Origin: Prosthecobacter vanneervenii
Lineage (GTDB): Bacteria > Verrucomicrobiota > Verrucomicrobiia > Verrucomicrobiales > Verrucomicrobiaceae
Length of the DNA stretch: 64,000 nucleotides
Assembly: GCF_014203095.1 (NCBI RefSeq)
Contig: NZ_JACHIG010000005.1
Location: 124,001 to 188,000, forward strand
Direction of reading: 5' to 3'
Below are positions 17,327 to 26,012 of the stretch, one piece after another; position 1 is the stretch's first letter, and each line of letters opens with the position of its first letter. Position numbers and translations under genes: made by a program. The notes beneath the pieces were generated by a model. The model worked only from the letters and a program-made list of their open reading frames with translations. It was not told the origin of the DNA and searched no databases.

Positions 17327-18598
17327 ATGTCCAATACAGTCATTGTCGGCGCCCAGTGGGGCGATGAAGGAAAAGGTAAAATCGTTGACTACCTCACCGA
17401 AGGAGCAGACGTCGTCGTGCGCGCCGCAGGCGGCAACAACGCCGGCCACACCGTGATCAGCGGCGGCACCAAGTACATCCTGCACCTCATTCCCTCCGGC
17501 ATTCTGTGGAAGGACAAGGTCTGCGTCATCGGCAACGGCGTGGTCATGGACCCCATCGGCCTGCTGGAAGAAATGGCCAAACTGCGCGGCCAGGGCGTGT
17601 CCATCACGCCTGAAAACCTGCTCATCAGCGAAACCGCCCACTTGGTGATGCCCTACCACCGTGGTCTGGACAAGGCCCGCGAAGCCAAGCGCGGCGACAA
17701 GAAGATCGGCACCACCGGACGCGGCATCGGCCCGGCCTACGCCGACAAGGTGGAGCGCGACGGCCTGCGCACCGTCCTCATGACCCAGCCGGAGATCTTT
17801 GAAGAAGAGCTGCGCGACCGCCTGGCCCGCCACAATGCCACCTTTGCCGAGCTGGGAGTCGATCTTGTGCCAGTGGAGGAAACCGTGAAGGTCATGCTCG
17901 AAGCAGCCCGCACGCTGGCCCCGCACATCACCAACACCACCGTGTATCTGCACGAAGCCATCAAGGCCGGTAAAAACCTGCTTTTTGAAGGCGCGCAGGG
18001 CACCTACCTGGACATCGACCACGGCACCTACCCCTTCGTCACCTCCTCCAACACCACCTCCGGCGGGGCCTGCACCGGCTCTGGCGTGCCTCCGCGCATG
18101 ATCGACAAGGTGGTGGCCGTGGGCAAGGCCTACACCACCCGCGTGGGCAGCGGTCCCTTTGTGACGGAAAACGACGACATCGGCGACATGCTGCACAACA
18201 TGGGCCGCGAATTTGGCGCCACCACCGGCCGTGCCCGCCGCTGCGGCTGGCTGGACGCCGTGCTGGTGCGCTACGCCGTCATGCTCAATGGCGCGGATGA
18301 GCTGGCCATCACCAACCTGGACGGCCTCGACGGTCTGGACACCATCCAGATCTGCACCGCCTATACCCTGCGTGGCAAGACCATCCACTATCCGCCCAGC
18401 ACCGCCGCCGATCTGGCTGCCTGCGTGCCGGTGTATGAAACCCACCAGGGCTGGAAGCAGGATCTCAGCGGCATCAAGAAGTTCTCCGACCTCCCACCGC
18501 TGGCCAAGGCCTACCTCAAACGCATGGAGGAGCTGACCGGTGCCCGCATCTCCCTCGTTGGCGTGGGTCCGGACCGCGAACAGACTCTCATCGTTTGA
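17327..18598 (+). CDS. purA: Adenylosuccinate synthetase
   Basis: 423 aa from the ATG at 17327 (MSNTVIVGAQWGDEGKGK). The in-frame ATG at 17213 would add 38 non-family residues. It joins IMP and aspartate with GTP on the way to AMP. The GTP-binding loop GDEGKGK is at residues 12-18. NNAGHTV, GTTGRGIGPAYADKVERDG, FEGAQGTYLDIDHGTYPFVTSSNT and TTGRARRCGWLD are all present. rpsU follows on the same strand after 77 bases. Confidence 0.96.
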   Translation: MSNTVIVGAQWGDEGKGKIVDYLTEGADVVVRAAGGNNAGHTVISGGTKYILHLIPSGILWKDKVCVIGNGVVMDPIGLLEEMAKLRGQGVSITPENLLISETAHLVMPYHRGLDKAREAKRGDKKIGTTGRGIGPAYADKVERDGLRTVLMTQPEIFEEELRDRLARHNATFAELGVDLVPVEETVKVMLEAARTLAPHITNTTVYLHEAIKAGKNLLFEGAQGTYLDIDHGTYPFVTSSNTTSGGACTGSGVPPRMIDKVVAVGKAYTTRVGSGPFVTENDDIGDMLHNMGREFGATTGRARRCGWLDAVLVRYAVMLNGADELAITNLDGLDGLDTIQICTAYTLRGKTIHYPPSTAADLAACVPVYETHQGWKQDLSGIKKFSDLPPLAKAYLKRMEELTGARISLVGVGPDREQTLIV

Positions 18599-18675
18599 GG
18601 TCACATTCCATTTGACGTCCGCCCTCATTCCCCTACTTTCTCGGCCCTTTTCCCAAACCTACCCAGACCCCGTCT

Positions 18676-18918
18676 ATGACCGAAATTCAGATCCGTAAAG
18701 GCGAGCCCGTTGACCGCGCTCTCAAACGCCTCAAGACCCGCCTTGAAATGGACGGCATCCTTGAAGAAGTCCGCCGCCTGCGTGCGCATGAGACCCCCAA
18801 GGAGCGCACCAAGCGCAAGGCCCGTGCCGCAGCCAAGCGTGGCAAGATCCGCTACCGTTTCACCATGCCGAAGGCTCCTGGTGCTGCTGAAGCTCCTGCC
18901 GTCACCGCCGCTGTCTAA
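18676..18918 (+). CDS. rpsU: 30S ribosomal protein bS21
   Basis: 80 aa, slightly longer than the typical 70 because of an Ala/Pro tail. The family core is TEIQIRKGEPVDRALKRL, followed by the very basic stretch HETPKERTKRKARAAAKR (residues 38-55). It helps 30S subunits start translation. It ends in a strong bidirectional terminator. In many bacteria rpsU heads an operon with dnaG and rpoD; here those two lie together 39 kb away. Confidence 0.93.
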   Translation: MTEIQIRKGEPVDRALKRLKTRLEMDGILEEVRRLRAHETPKERTKRKARAAAKRGKIRYRFTMPKAPGAAEAPAVTAAV

Positions 18919-18944
18919 TCCAGCCTAGGGAAAAGAATCCATTT

Positions 18945-18975
18945 AAAAGGGCGGGTGAACAAACCCGCCCTTTTT
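18945..18975 (+). terminator. Bidirectional intrinsic terminator between rpsU and the P-type ATPase
   Basis: A perfect 12-bp stem pairs 18945-18956 with 18963-18974 (core GGGCGGGT / ACCCGCCC), with the six-base loop GAACAA. The arms end in A-run and T-run, so each strand shows a GC stem followed by U residues. It can stop both rpsU and the convergent ATPase transcript. Confidence 0.9.
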
Positions 18976-18997
18976 CGTGCCTTCATCTCAGCGCCGG

Positions 18998-21403
18998 TCA
19001 GGCGGCCGCAGGCACGGGCTCCAGTTCGGCAGGCAGGCTTCCCACTCTGCGCGCCTGGGCCGTGGCCCGGCGGAAAGTCAGGGCCACCAGGGAGAGCGTG
19101 CACAGGGAGCTCAGCGGCATGAGCACCGCCGCCACCAGCGGGTCCAGATGCCCGGCCAGCCCCACGATGGCGGTGGCGATGTTGTAGCTAACCGAGAAGG
19201 CAAAGACGCGGCGCGTGGCCACGCGGTGCATGCGCGCCACCGTGAGCAGCCCACTGACAAACCGCAGACTGTGGCCCAGGAAGAAGAAATCCGCCTTCTG
19301 CTCAAGAAAGCTGCGCCCCGTGACTGGACTGCCCGCACACAGCGCGGCATCAAAGGCCAGGCTGTCATTGGCCCCGTCTCCCACATAGAGGGTGTCATCG
19401 CGGTTGCGCTCGCGCAGCCAGGCGGCCTTGGCCTCAGGCGTCAGCTCGGCCTGCCAGCAGGAAGTCGGCAGTTCCAGCTTGCGGGCGATTTCAGCCACCT
19501 TGTGCGCACGGTCGCCGCTGAGCACGCAGACCTCGATCTGCTGCGACCTGAGCTGGCGCACCTCCTGCACAGACTCCGCACGCAGCTCGTCGCGGAAGCG
19601 GAAGGCGGCGCAGACAGCGCCAGCCCGCGTCAGCACGGCATCTCCGGTGCCCGCCACCTCGGGTCTGCCCAACCGCCACTCACACCCGGCTGCATCCACA
19701 AACGAGAGCCCGTGGCCCACCGTCTCCTTCACCATGCCCGTCATGGGCGTGGTGGCATCAGCAGCAAAGGCGACGGCATCAAACAGGCTGCGGCTGACCG
19801 GATGGAGGTTCCCTGTCACCAGATGGCGCAGGGCCGCACGAGCCTCGGCATCCAGAGCACGCAGCACCTCGGGATTTTCCAGCACCGGATTCTCCAGAGT
19901 GAGGGTGCCGGTTTTATCAAACACGACGCGCTTCACGCGCAGCAGCCGCTTCCAAAGGCCCAGCGTGCGCACAAAGACGCCCAGCTTTTCGGCACGAGAG
20001 GCAGCCATCTCCTCCGCCAGCGGCACCGCCACGCCCAGCGCGCAGGGGCAGGACACCACAAAGATGGAGATCATGACCTGCAGCGCCTGCGCCACCGCAG
20101 CCCCATGCCACCACCACCAAAGCGCACCCGCAGCGCCTACGACGACCACCACGGCCAGATAGCCCCGCAGCAGCCGCTCCAGCCTGAGATCGCGGAATTC
20201 GGCCTCCTTTCGCGCATCCAGCAGACGCCGCAGGGTGGAGTCCTCCCACGTTTCGACTGCTTCCACTTTCACGGCCTCGGTGCCGATATTGAGCGCGCCA
20301 GAGGGCAGCAACTGACCTTCTTCGCGGGCCTGCGCCTCGCTCTCGCCATTGATCCACTCCAGGCTCACGGAGGCATCCCGGCTGAGCAGTTTGGCTGCCA
20401 CGGGCACGGTCTGTCCGGGTTTGACCACAAAGGGCATGCCGCCGCGCAGATCCGCCACTGGCTTCATTTCTTCGGCACCTTCATCATTCAAAACGCCTAC
20501 CGTCTCAGGGATGGAGGTGTCTCGCATAAGGCGGCGGCGATTGCGCTCCACAGCAGCCTGCTGCGCCCAGCGGCCCGTGAGCATGAGGAAGATGAAGATG
20601 GCGACAAAGTCGAAGTACTTCAGCCCCTCCACGCCACCGATCCAACCGCCGATGGACCCCACATAAGCGGCGGTGACGCCGAGCGCGATAGGGGTGTCGA
20701 TGTGCAGCACGCCCGCACGCAGGCTGCGCCAGGAGCGCTCGATGAAGTAGCTGCCGCCCACCGCCATGGACAGCGTGGCGGAAAAGGCCGCGATGAGCTC
20801 AAACCAATGCGCGAAGGCAAAGTCCGGCGGCATGTCGAAATACCTGGGGACGGAAAACGCCATGGCATTCATGGCAAAGGCACCGCACACGCCCATACGC
20901 CGCGCCAGACCGGAGGATTCCTTGCGCCCGGCATCCTGCAGCGGAGGCCCCAGAAGGTAGCCAAAGCTCTGCAGCTCGCGCGCCAGAGTCACGGCATCAA
21001 ATTGCCCGCGCTGCCACATGAGTCGCATCTCCCCATGCACCACGTCCACCATCACGCGCAGGGCGCCTGGCTGGCGGGAAAACAGCCTCTCGATGAGCCA
21101 GACGCAGCCCACGCAGGAGAGCCCCTGCACGGCAAGGCGCAGCTCCACGACGTCCCCTTCCCCGGTGCTATCGGCCGTGGTCTGCATCAGGTTCAGCCAC
21201 TCGTAGTCACGCTCCCGCAAAGCCTGCGGTGCCACGGGCGGCAGGGCGGCGGAGCCTTTGAGATTGTAGAAGTAGTCCAGCCCCTGCTGATGCAGGAGGT
21301 CATAAACATAGCTGCAGCCAGCGCAGCAAAACCCATCGTCGCGCCCTGCCGGTACCGGCGAGCCGCAATGGGTGCAGTTAAGGGATTTGTGAGGCGCGTT
21401 CAT
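18998..21403 (-). CDS. CcoI/FixI-like heavy-metal P1B-type ATPase
   Basis: 801 aa from the ATG at 21403 (MNAPHKSLNCTHCGSPVP). The N-terminus has the Cys-rich metal-binding segment of CcoI/FixI ATPases (C10, C13, C26, C27, C30), then an HMA-type domain with GLSCVGC (about residue 96). Eight membrane helices, the translocation motif SCPCALG (about 449) and the phosphorylation motif DKTGT (about 495) are present. It probably moves copper for cytochrome oxidase assembly or export. Two odd points: the actuator motif is NGES instead of TGES (about 350), and the hinge reads GDGANDSLAF instead of GDGxNDxPAL (about 674). No cco oxidase gene is nearby. Confidence 0.88.
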   Translation of the reverse strand: MNAPHKSLNCTHCGSPVPAGRDDGFCCAGCSYVYDLLHQQGLDYFYNLKGSAALPPVAPQALRERDYEWLNLMQTTADSTGEGDVVELRLAVQGLSCVGCVWLIERLFSRQPGALRVMVDVVHGEMRLMWQRGQFDAVTLARELQSFGYLLGPPLQDAGRKESSGLARRMGVCGAFAMNAMAFSVPRYFDMPPDFAFAHWFELIAAFSATLSMAVGGSYFIERSWRSLRAGVLHIDTPIALGVTAAYVGSIGGWIGGVEGLKYFDFVAIFIFLMLTGRWAQQAAVERNRRRLMRDTSIPETVGVLNDEGAEEMKPVADLRGGMPFVVKPGQTVPVAAKLLSRDASVSLEWINGESEAQAREEGQLLPSGALNIGTEAVKVEAVETWEDSTLRRLLDARKEAEFRDLRLERLLRGYLAVVVVVGAAGALWWWWHGAAVAQALQVMISIFVVSCPCALGVAVPLAEEMAASRAEKLGVFVRTLGLWKRLLRVKRVVFDKTGTLTLENPVLENPEVLRALDAEARAALRHLVTGNLHPVSRSLFDAVAFAADATTPMTGMVKETVGHGLSFVDAAGCEWRLGRPEVAGTGDAVLTRAGAVCAAFRFRDELRAESVQEVRQLRSQQIEVCVLSGDRAHKVAEIARKLELPTSCWQAELTPEAKAAWLRERNRDDTLYVGDGANDSLAFDAALCAGSPVTGRSFLEQKADFFFLGHSLRFVSGLLTVARMHRVATRRVFAFSVSYNIATAIVGLAGHLDPLVAAVLMPLSSLCTLSLVALTFRRATAQARRVGSLPAELEPVPAAA

Positions 21404-21586
21404 CACATCATCACTTTCCACAGGCGGGCGGCGGACTCTCTGCACAGCTTGGCATAGAGCGCGCCTGCTTTGCGCAGCGTGCAGGCCGGACCGGGATGTG
21501 TCAAGACCAGCCAACCTTCAGTCACTTCTCTCTGTTCATTGCATCGCATTGCGCTTAATCGTACTTTAATTCCATTTTCTTCCCCT

Positions 21587-22471
21587 ATGAAGCTCAAGCT
21601 CGACCTCGATGATTACCGCGTTCCCGACGGCAAGGAATTCCGCATCAAGAAGGCGAAGACGAAGGTGAAGAGCCTCTACCGGGATGACGCGCACTACGAG
21701 TCCCTCATCGCCGAATTCCGCACGGAGATCGACGACCTGCAGCAGAAAATGTATGCGCAGGACCGGCAGGCGCTGCTGCTTGTTTTCCAAGCCATGGACG
21801 CCGCCGGCAAGGACAGCACCATCAAGCATGTGATGAGCGGCGTGAACACCCAGGGCGTGGAGGTGCATGCCTTCAAACGCCCCACCTCTGCCGAGCTGGA
21901 CCACGACTTCATGTGGCGCACCACCCGCGTGCTGCCCGCACGCGGCCGCATCGGCATTTTCAACCGCAGCTACTACGAGGAGGTGCTCATCTGCCGCGTG
22001 CACCCGGAGATCGTGACCAAGATCCAGCGCCTGCCGGAGAGCACGACGAAGAATCTGGACAAGCTCTTTGCTGATCGCCTCAAGGACATCCGCAACTTTG
22101 AAGCCTACTGCCAGCGCAACGGCATCCTGGTGCTGAAATTCTTCCTGAATGTCTCCAAGTTCGAGCAGAAGAAGCGCTTTCTGGCCCGCATCAACACGCC
22201 CAGCAAGAACTGGAAATTTGAAGAGGGAGACGTGGGGGAGCGCGCCCACTGGAAAGAATACATGGAAGCCTACGAGGATGCCATCCGCGTCACCGCCACA
22301 GAAGAGTGCCCCTGGTATGTCATCCCGGCAGACGACAAGAAGAACATGCGCCTCATCGTCAGCGCCGCCATCCTGGCCGAGATGAAGAGCATGAAACTCA
22401 AATACCCCGAACTGCCGCCCGAGCAGAAGAAGCACCTGCAGGCCGCCAAGCGCATGCTACTGGCAGAGTAG
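21587..22471 (+). CDS. PPK2-family polyphosphate kinase
   Basis: 294 aa from the ATG at 21587. The family transfers phosphate between polyphosphate and nucleotides. The Walker A loop is AMDAAGKDSTIKH (69-81), and the lid and Walker B region shows GRIGIFNRSYYEEVLICRVHPE. The length and DDYRVPDGKEF start fit the single-domain PPK2 group that phosphorylates nucleoside mono- or diphosphates; the exact class cannot be read. It is cytoplasmic. Its TAG stop is the last three bases of the GTAG head of a REP palindrome (22468-22471). Confidence 0.9.
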   Translation: MKLKLDLDDYRVPDGKEFRIKKAKTKVKSLYRDDAHYESLIAEFRTEIDDLQQKMYAQDRQALLLVFQAMDAAGKDSTIKHVMSGVNTQGVEVHAFKRPTSAELDHDFMWRTTRVLPARGRIGIFNRSYYEEVLICRVHPEIVTKIQRLPESTTKNLDKLFADRLKDIRNFEAYCQRNGILVLKFFLNVSKFEQKKRFLARINTPSKNWKFEEGDVGERAHWKEYMEAYEDAIRVTATEECPWYVIPADDKKNMRLIVSAAILAEMKSMKLKYPELPPEQKKHLQAAKRMLLAE

Positions 22472-22531
22472 TGCGGGCAATCCTGCCCGCCACAACACCG
22501 CATCGCTTACGGGCAAGATTGCCCGTGCTAC
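22468..22531. repeat. REPIN of the GTAG/CGGGCA family
   Basis: Two REP palindromes face each other. The left one is GTAG (22468-22471), one base, then GCGGGCA-ATCC-TGCCCGC (22473-22490). The right one is the inverse: ACGGGCA-AGAT-TGCCCGT (22509-22526), one base, CTAC (22528-22531). A spacer of 18 bases separates them. It fills the whole space between two convergent genes and supplies the stop codon of both. It shares head and stem with the REPs around the transposase at 61.6-62.5 kb and may also act as a bidirectional terminator. Confidence 0.88.
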
Positions 22532-25374
22532 TTCAGAGTCCGCAGCCAGGCCACGAGGTCGAGCAAGTCGGCTTCGGGCATGGTCTGGTCCAGGCCCTGG
22601 GGCATGAGGCTGGTGGTGAGCGTGGTGTCGCCAGCGATGGTCTGGTGAGCGATGGTCTTTTCCTGACCGGCGATGTCCACCACAAGCAGCCCTTCGGCGG
22701 TGTGAGATTTGATCACGCCCAGTGTCTGCTGGCCGTCACTTGTTTCGATGATGTGCGCCTCGTAGTCGCGCGCCAGGGTGTTGCTGGGGAAGAGGATGCT
22801 CTCTAGCAGATCGCGCTCCGTGCGGATGGCGCCGATGTGGGAGAGATCAGGGCCGATGGGGCGGCCCGCGGAGCCGATCTTGTGGCAGGCGATGCAGGTG
22901 CCCTTCCCCATTTCAAAGTTTTTCTTCCCTTTCTCCGCATTGCCGCTGGCGACCACTTTATCCGCGAGCGGTCCAAGCTGACGCTTTTTGGCCTCAGATG
23001 CCGCCACAGCCGCGTTGTAGGCAGGCAGGAGGATGGTTTCAAAAATCTCCGGCGGCTGATCGCTGAAGGCGGTGCGGTACACGCTTTCCTGCTGACTGGC
23101 GATCACCGGATTTTTGGCGATCTCAGTGGCCAATGCGCGACCGACCTCCAGTTCCTTCGATTTGCGCACGATGCCCAGCAGCGCCTTGAGCTCGACCGGC
23201 CCCAGCGTGGCAAACAGCGGCGCGAGTTCTAGAAGCTGAGGCTTAGCCAAGGGTGCACTGGCGATCATACCTGCCGCCTGAATTTTTGCCGCTGAGGAAG
23301 AGGCAGCATCTGCCAGCACCCCTTTGACCATCGTGAAGGTTTCGCCGGTGAGTTTGACGGACTTAGCCGCATCCAGCGCCTTGAGCCGGATGGCGAGAGG
23401 GCGCTTGGTGTCGTTGGCAATAGCTTGAAGCGCGGCGTCGAAACGCGGTGTTTTGAGTTTCTTGATGGCATCAAAAACAGCAGGTGCAGGTGCTTCGGCG
23501 AGCAGTTTGTCCAATGCCGGAAGCCATGCCTCATTGATGGCTCCTGTGGTCTGTACTGCCAGAATGCCAATGGCGGTGCCGCGCACCTCGGGTGAAGCAT
23601 GCACCAGCATTTTAGTGATGAGACTTTGCGCGCCTGGCTTCATCACCAGCATGGAGCAAAAACCGGAAAGAGCCTTGAGACGATGCGGTGTCAGACGGAC
23701 GCCATCCAACCACGCGTTCATCTGAGCGGCGGCCTTGCTGTCAGCATCTGGCTGAGAAACGGCAAAGGCCAGCGCCGCGGCGGCCAGATCGGCATCCGAT
23801 GAATCCAGCGCCTTCATGGCCACCTCCAGTGCCGCATCTTGATCCGCCGCGCTTTCGGCATTGAAACCTTGCAGCATGCGTCGCAGCGCCATCGGCTCGG
23901 TGCAGTCTTTTAGTGCCTGGACGTTCACAGCCTTCTGTTTTTCTCCCGCATAGATCACCGCGTGTTCCAGCGAAGGATCCAGTTTCTCATTCATCAGCTT
24001 CAGCAGCGCAGACTTGGCGGCGCTGTCTCCATGCGGAGCACGTGCCACAACGGCCAGCGCATGCAGCCGCGTGTGTGCGTCGGCTGATTGGAGATCCACG
24101 AGAGCCTGTTTCAGATCTCCTGGATATTCGATGACCAACGGCTTGGGTGCTACCACCTGAGGCTTCACCGATTTGATCCGATACACCGCACCCAGCAGAT
24201 CCGACTTGGCCATCAGGCTCGACGGGCAGCCGATGCGGAACCAGCCGCCGGTGTCCAGCAGGATGAGAGAGCCGTCGCGCGGGTCTTCCATGACATCGGT
24301 GAGATGGATGTCGGGGTTGTAGAGCTTGAGGAATTCATTCTCCACGGCCTTGTAGGTGCTGCCGCTGGGGGTCAGCTCCATGCGCACGAGGCGCTGGGTG
24401 TTGAAATGTGTGACCATGAACTGCTGTGCGCTCGTGTTTTTCGTCGGATAACCCTTCCAGAAGCAGCAACCGCTGACCGCCACGTGGCCGAAATTGTACA
24501 TCACGGGCATGGTTTCCAGTGTGCGTGGCAGGTGGGAGATGGCCTTGAGCTGGTCGCTGCGCTCATACACACCGCCGTAGAGCCAGTGGATGATGGTGTC
24601 TCCACGCGGCTGGGAGTAGTAGAGATTTTGTACGCCGATGATGTCGCCATCGCGTGTGAAATCGACTTCCACCGGATTGTCTCCGCAGCCGAGCGAGTGC
24701 CAGGCCACATCGCTGCCGTCAGGCTTGCAGCTCCAAATGCCGCAGGCGAGTGATTCATCCACCAGCGAGCCGTCCTTCTGCACCACCTTGTGGCCTTTGC
24801 GCCCGTGGCACCAGTAGAGGCGACCGTTTGGATGCAGGAAGGGACCGTGAATGTCAGCGGCGTTCCCTGTGTAATCAAAGCCGCCCACAATCATCTCGCG
24901 CTGATCGGCCACGCCATCATTATCGGTGTCCGTGAGCTTCCAGATGCCGGGTGGCGAGCCGACATAGAGCGAGCCATTCAGCCAGCAGGCCCCCTGGGGA
25001 AAAGTCATCTTGTCGGCAAAGACCGTGCTCTTGTCATAGCTGCCGTCCTTGTCGGTGTCTTCCAGCAGCAGCACGCGGTTTGGCGGGTTTGCTTCGAGCT
25101 GCGCCTTGTTCCAGTTCACGCCCACGGCATCGCCGATGAAGAGGCGGCCCTTGTCATCCAGGCAGCCCATGATGGGATGAGTGACGAGCGGAGAGGCGGC
25201 TACGACTTCCAGCTGATAGCCCTCTGGCAGATCATGCTTGGGCAAAGCGAGTGAGGATTTGCCGGAGATGACGACAGGCCGCATGCCGCTTTCAGGAATG
25301 GTGCCGCCCTTGTCCGGCGGCAGGTCGGCGGCGATGACGGGGACGGCAAGAAGGAGAAAAAACGGCAGGCGCAT
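22528..25374 (-). CDS. PVC-type membrane-bound dehydrogenase with HEAT repeats and CxxCH haem domain
   Basis: 948 aa from the ATG at 25374, which gives the signal peptide MRLPFFLLLAVPVIAA. The first 430 residues resemble the Pirellula/Verrucomicrobium-type N-terminal beta-propeller domain (GCLDDKGRLFIGDAVG, DTDKDGSYDKSTVFAD, DTDNDGVADQRE, DVMEDPRDGSLILLDTGGWFRIGCP). The middle is helical with HEAT-like repeats. The C-terminus has a mono-haem cytochrome domain with CIACH (C827, C830, H831) and GPDLSHIGAIRTERDLLESILFPS. It is exported and probably oxidises a sugar or alcohol at the membrane, but the substrate is not known for the family. Its stop codon lies in the REP element. Confidence 0.88.
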   Translation of the reverse strand: MRLPFFLLLAVPVIAADLPPDKGGTIPESGMRPVVISGKSSLALPKHDLPEGYQLEVVAASPLVTHPIMGCLDDKGRLFIGDAVGVNWNKAQLEANPPNRVLLLEDTDKDGSYDKSTVFADKMTFPQGACWLNGSLYVGSPPGIWKLTDTDNDGVADQREMIVGGFDYTGNAADIHGPFLHPNGRLYWCHGRKGHKVVQKDGSLVDESLACGIWSCKPDGSDVAWHSLGCGDNPVEVDFTRDGDIIGVQNLYYSQPRGDTIIHWLYGGVYERSDQLKAISHLPRTLETMPVMYNFGHVAVSGCCFWKGYPTKNTSAQQFMVTHFNTQRLVRMELTPSGSTYKAVENEFLKLYNPDIHLTDVMEDPRDGSLILLDTGGWFRIGCPSSLMAKSDLLGAVYRIKSVKPQVVAPKPLVIEYPGDLKQALVDLQSADAHTRLHALAVVARAPHGDSAAKSALLKLMNEKLDPSLEHAVIYAGEKQKAVNVQALKDCTEPMALRRMLQGFNAESAADQDAALEVAMKALDSSDADLAAAALAFAVSQPDADSKAAAQMNAWLDGVRLTPHRLKALSGFCSMLVMKPGAQSLITKMLVHASPEVRGTAIGILAVQTTGAINEAWLPALDKLLAEAPAPAVFDAIKKLKTPRFDAALQAIANDTKRPLAIRLKALDAAKSVKLTGETFTMVKGVLADAASSSAAKIQAAGMIASAPLAKPQLLELAPLFATLGPVELKALLGIVRKSKELEVGRALATEIAKNPVIASQQESVYRTAFSDQPPEIFETILLPAYNAAVAASEAKKRQLGPLADKVVASGNAEKGKKNFEMGKGTCIACHKIGSAGRPIGPDLSHIGAIRTERDLLESILFPSNTLARDYEAHIIETSDGQQTLGVIKSHTAEGLLVVDIAGQEKTIAHQTIAGDTTLTTSLMPQGLDQTMPEADLLDLVAWLRTLK

Positions 25375-25460
25375 GGGGCATGTACGCAGCGAAAACACAG
25401 CTTGTGTCGGCGCATTCACACACCCATTGACTTTCTTAACAAAAAAGCACATACAACCCC

Positions 25461-26012
25461 ATGGAAATGGAAATCAATCCTTACGCAGCTCCCCAATCCC
25501 AGATACTCCAAGCGACTTCTTCGGACGAGCTCATCCGTCAGGAGCACATCAATACTGAGGCGACGCTCAAGTCTGTGGGTATTCTCTACTACCTCGGCGC
25601 ATTCGTTTTGACCCTGATGGGTGGCATGGCCCTTTTTGGCTCACTTATGAACGGGGAAACGGCCTCCGTGTTGCTCGGCCTGTTCTTCCTCATCATCGGC
25701 GTCACCCAGGGTGTGGCGGCCTACGGCCTGAGGCGGCTGCAAAGCTGGGCTCGCGTACCCACCATCATTCTTTCCTGCATCGGTCTTCTCGGCTTTCCTC
25801 TGGGGACATTGATCAATCTCTACATCCTTGTGAAGGTGGCGGGCAAGCAGGGAAAGTTTATCCTGACGCCGGAATATCAGCGCATCGTCGCCGCCACGCC
25901 GCATGTGAAGCGAAAGACTTCCATCGTCATGAAGATTGCCCTGGCGCTGCTCTTTATCATCCTTCTCGGCATCATCATCTCCGTCAGCCTCAGCCAGCTC
26001 AAACAGTACTAG
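25461..26012 (+). CDS. Multi-pass membrane protein with NPYAAPQS N-terminus
   Basis: 183 aa from the ATG at 25461; a second ATG two codons later would also work. It begins MEMEINPYAAPQS and carries about four hydrophobic segments (around residues 43-65, 70-90, 98-125 and 155-178). GLRRLQSWARVP and YQRIVAATPHVKRKTS align with the product of the 5140-5700 gene, so they are paralogues of the same length. The function is unknown. The stop shares the four bases CTAG (26009-26012) with the convergent gene. Confidence 0.75.
   Translation: MEMEINPYAAPQSQILQATSSDELIRQEHINTEATLKSVGILYYLGAFVLTLMGGMALFGSLMNGETASVLLGLFFLIIGVTQGVAAYGLRRLQSWARVPTIILSCIGLLGFPLGTLINLYILVKVAGKQGKFILTPEYQRIVAATPHVKRKTSIVMKIALALLFIILLGIIISVSLSQLKQY

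Noticed and set aside
18977-21457. An 826-codon plus frame opposite the P-type ATPase
   Set aside because: Its product is His/Gln/Arg-rich without domains and mirrors the ATPase gene, whose motifs are intact.
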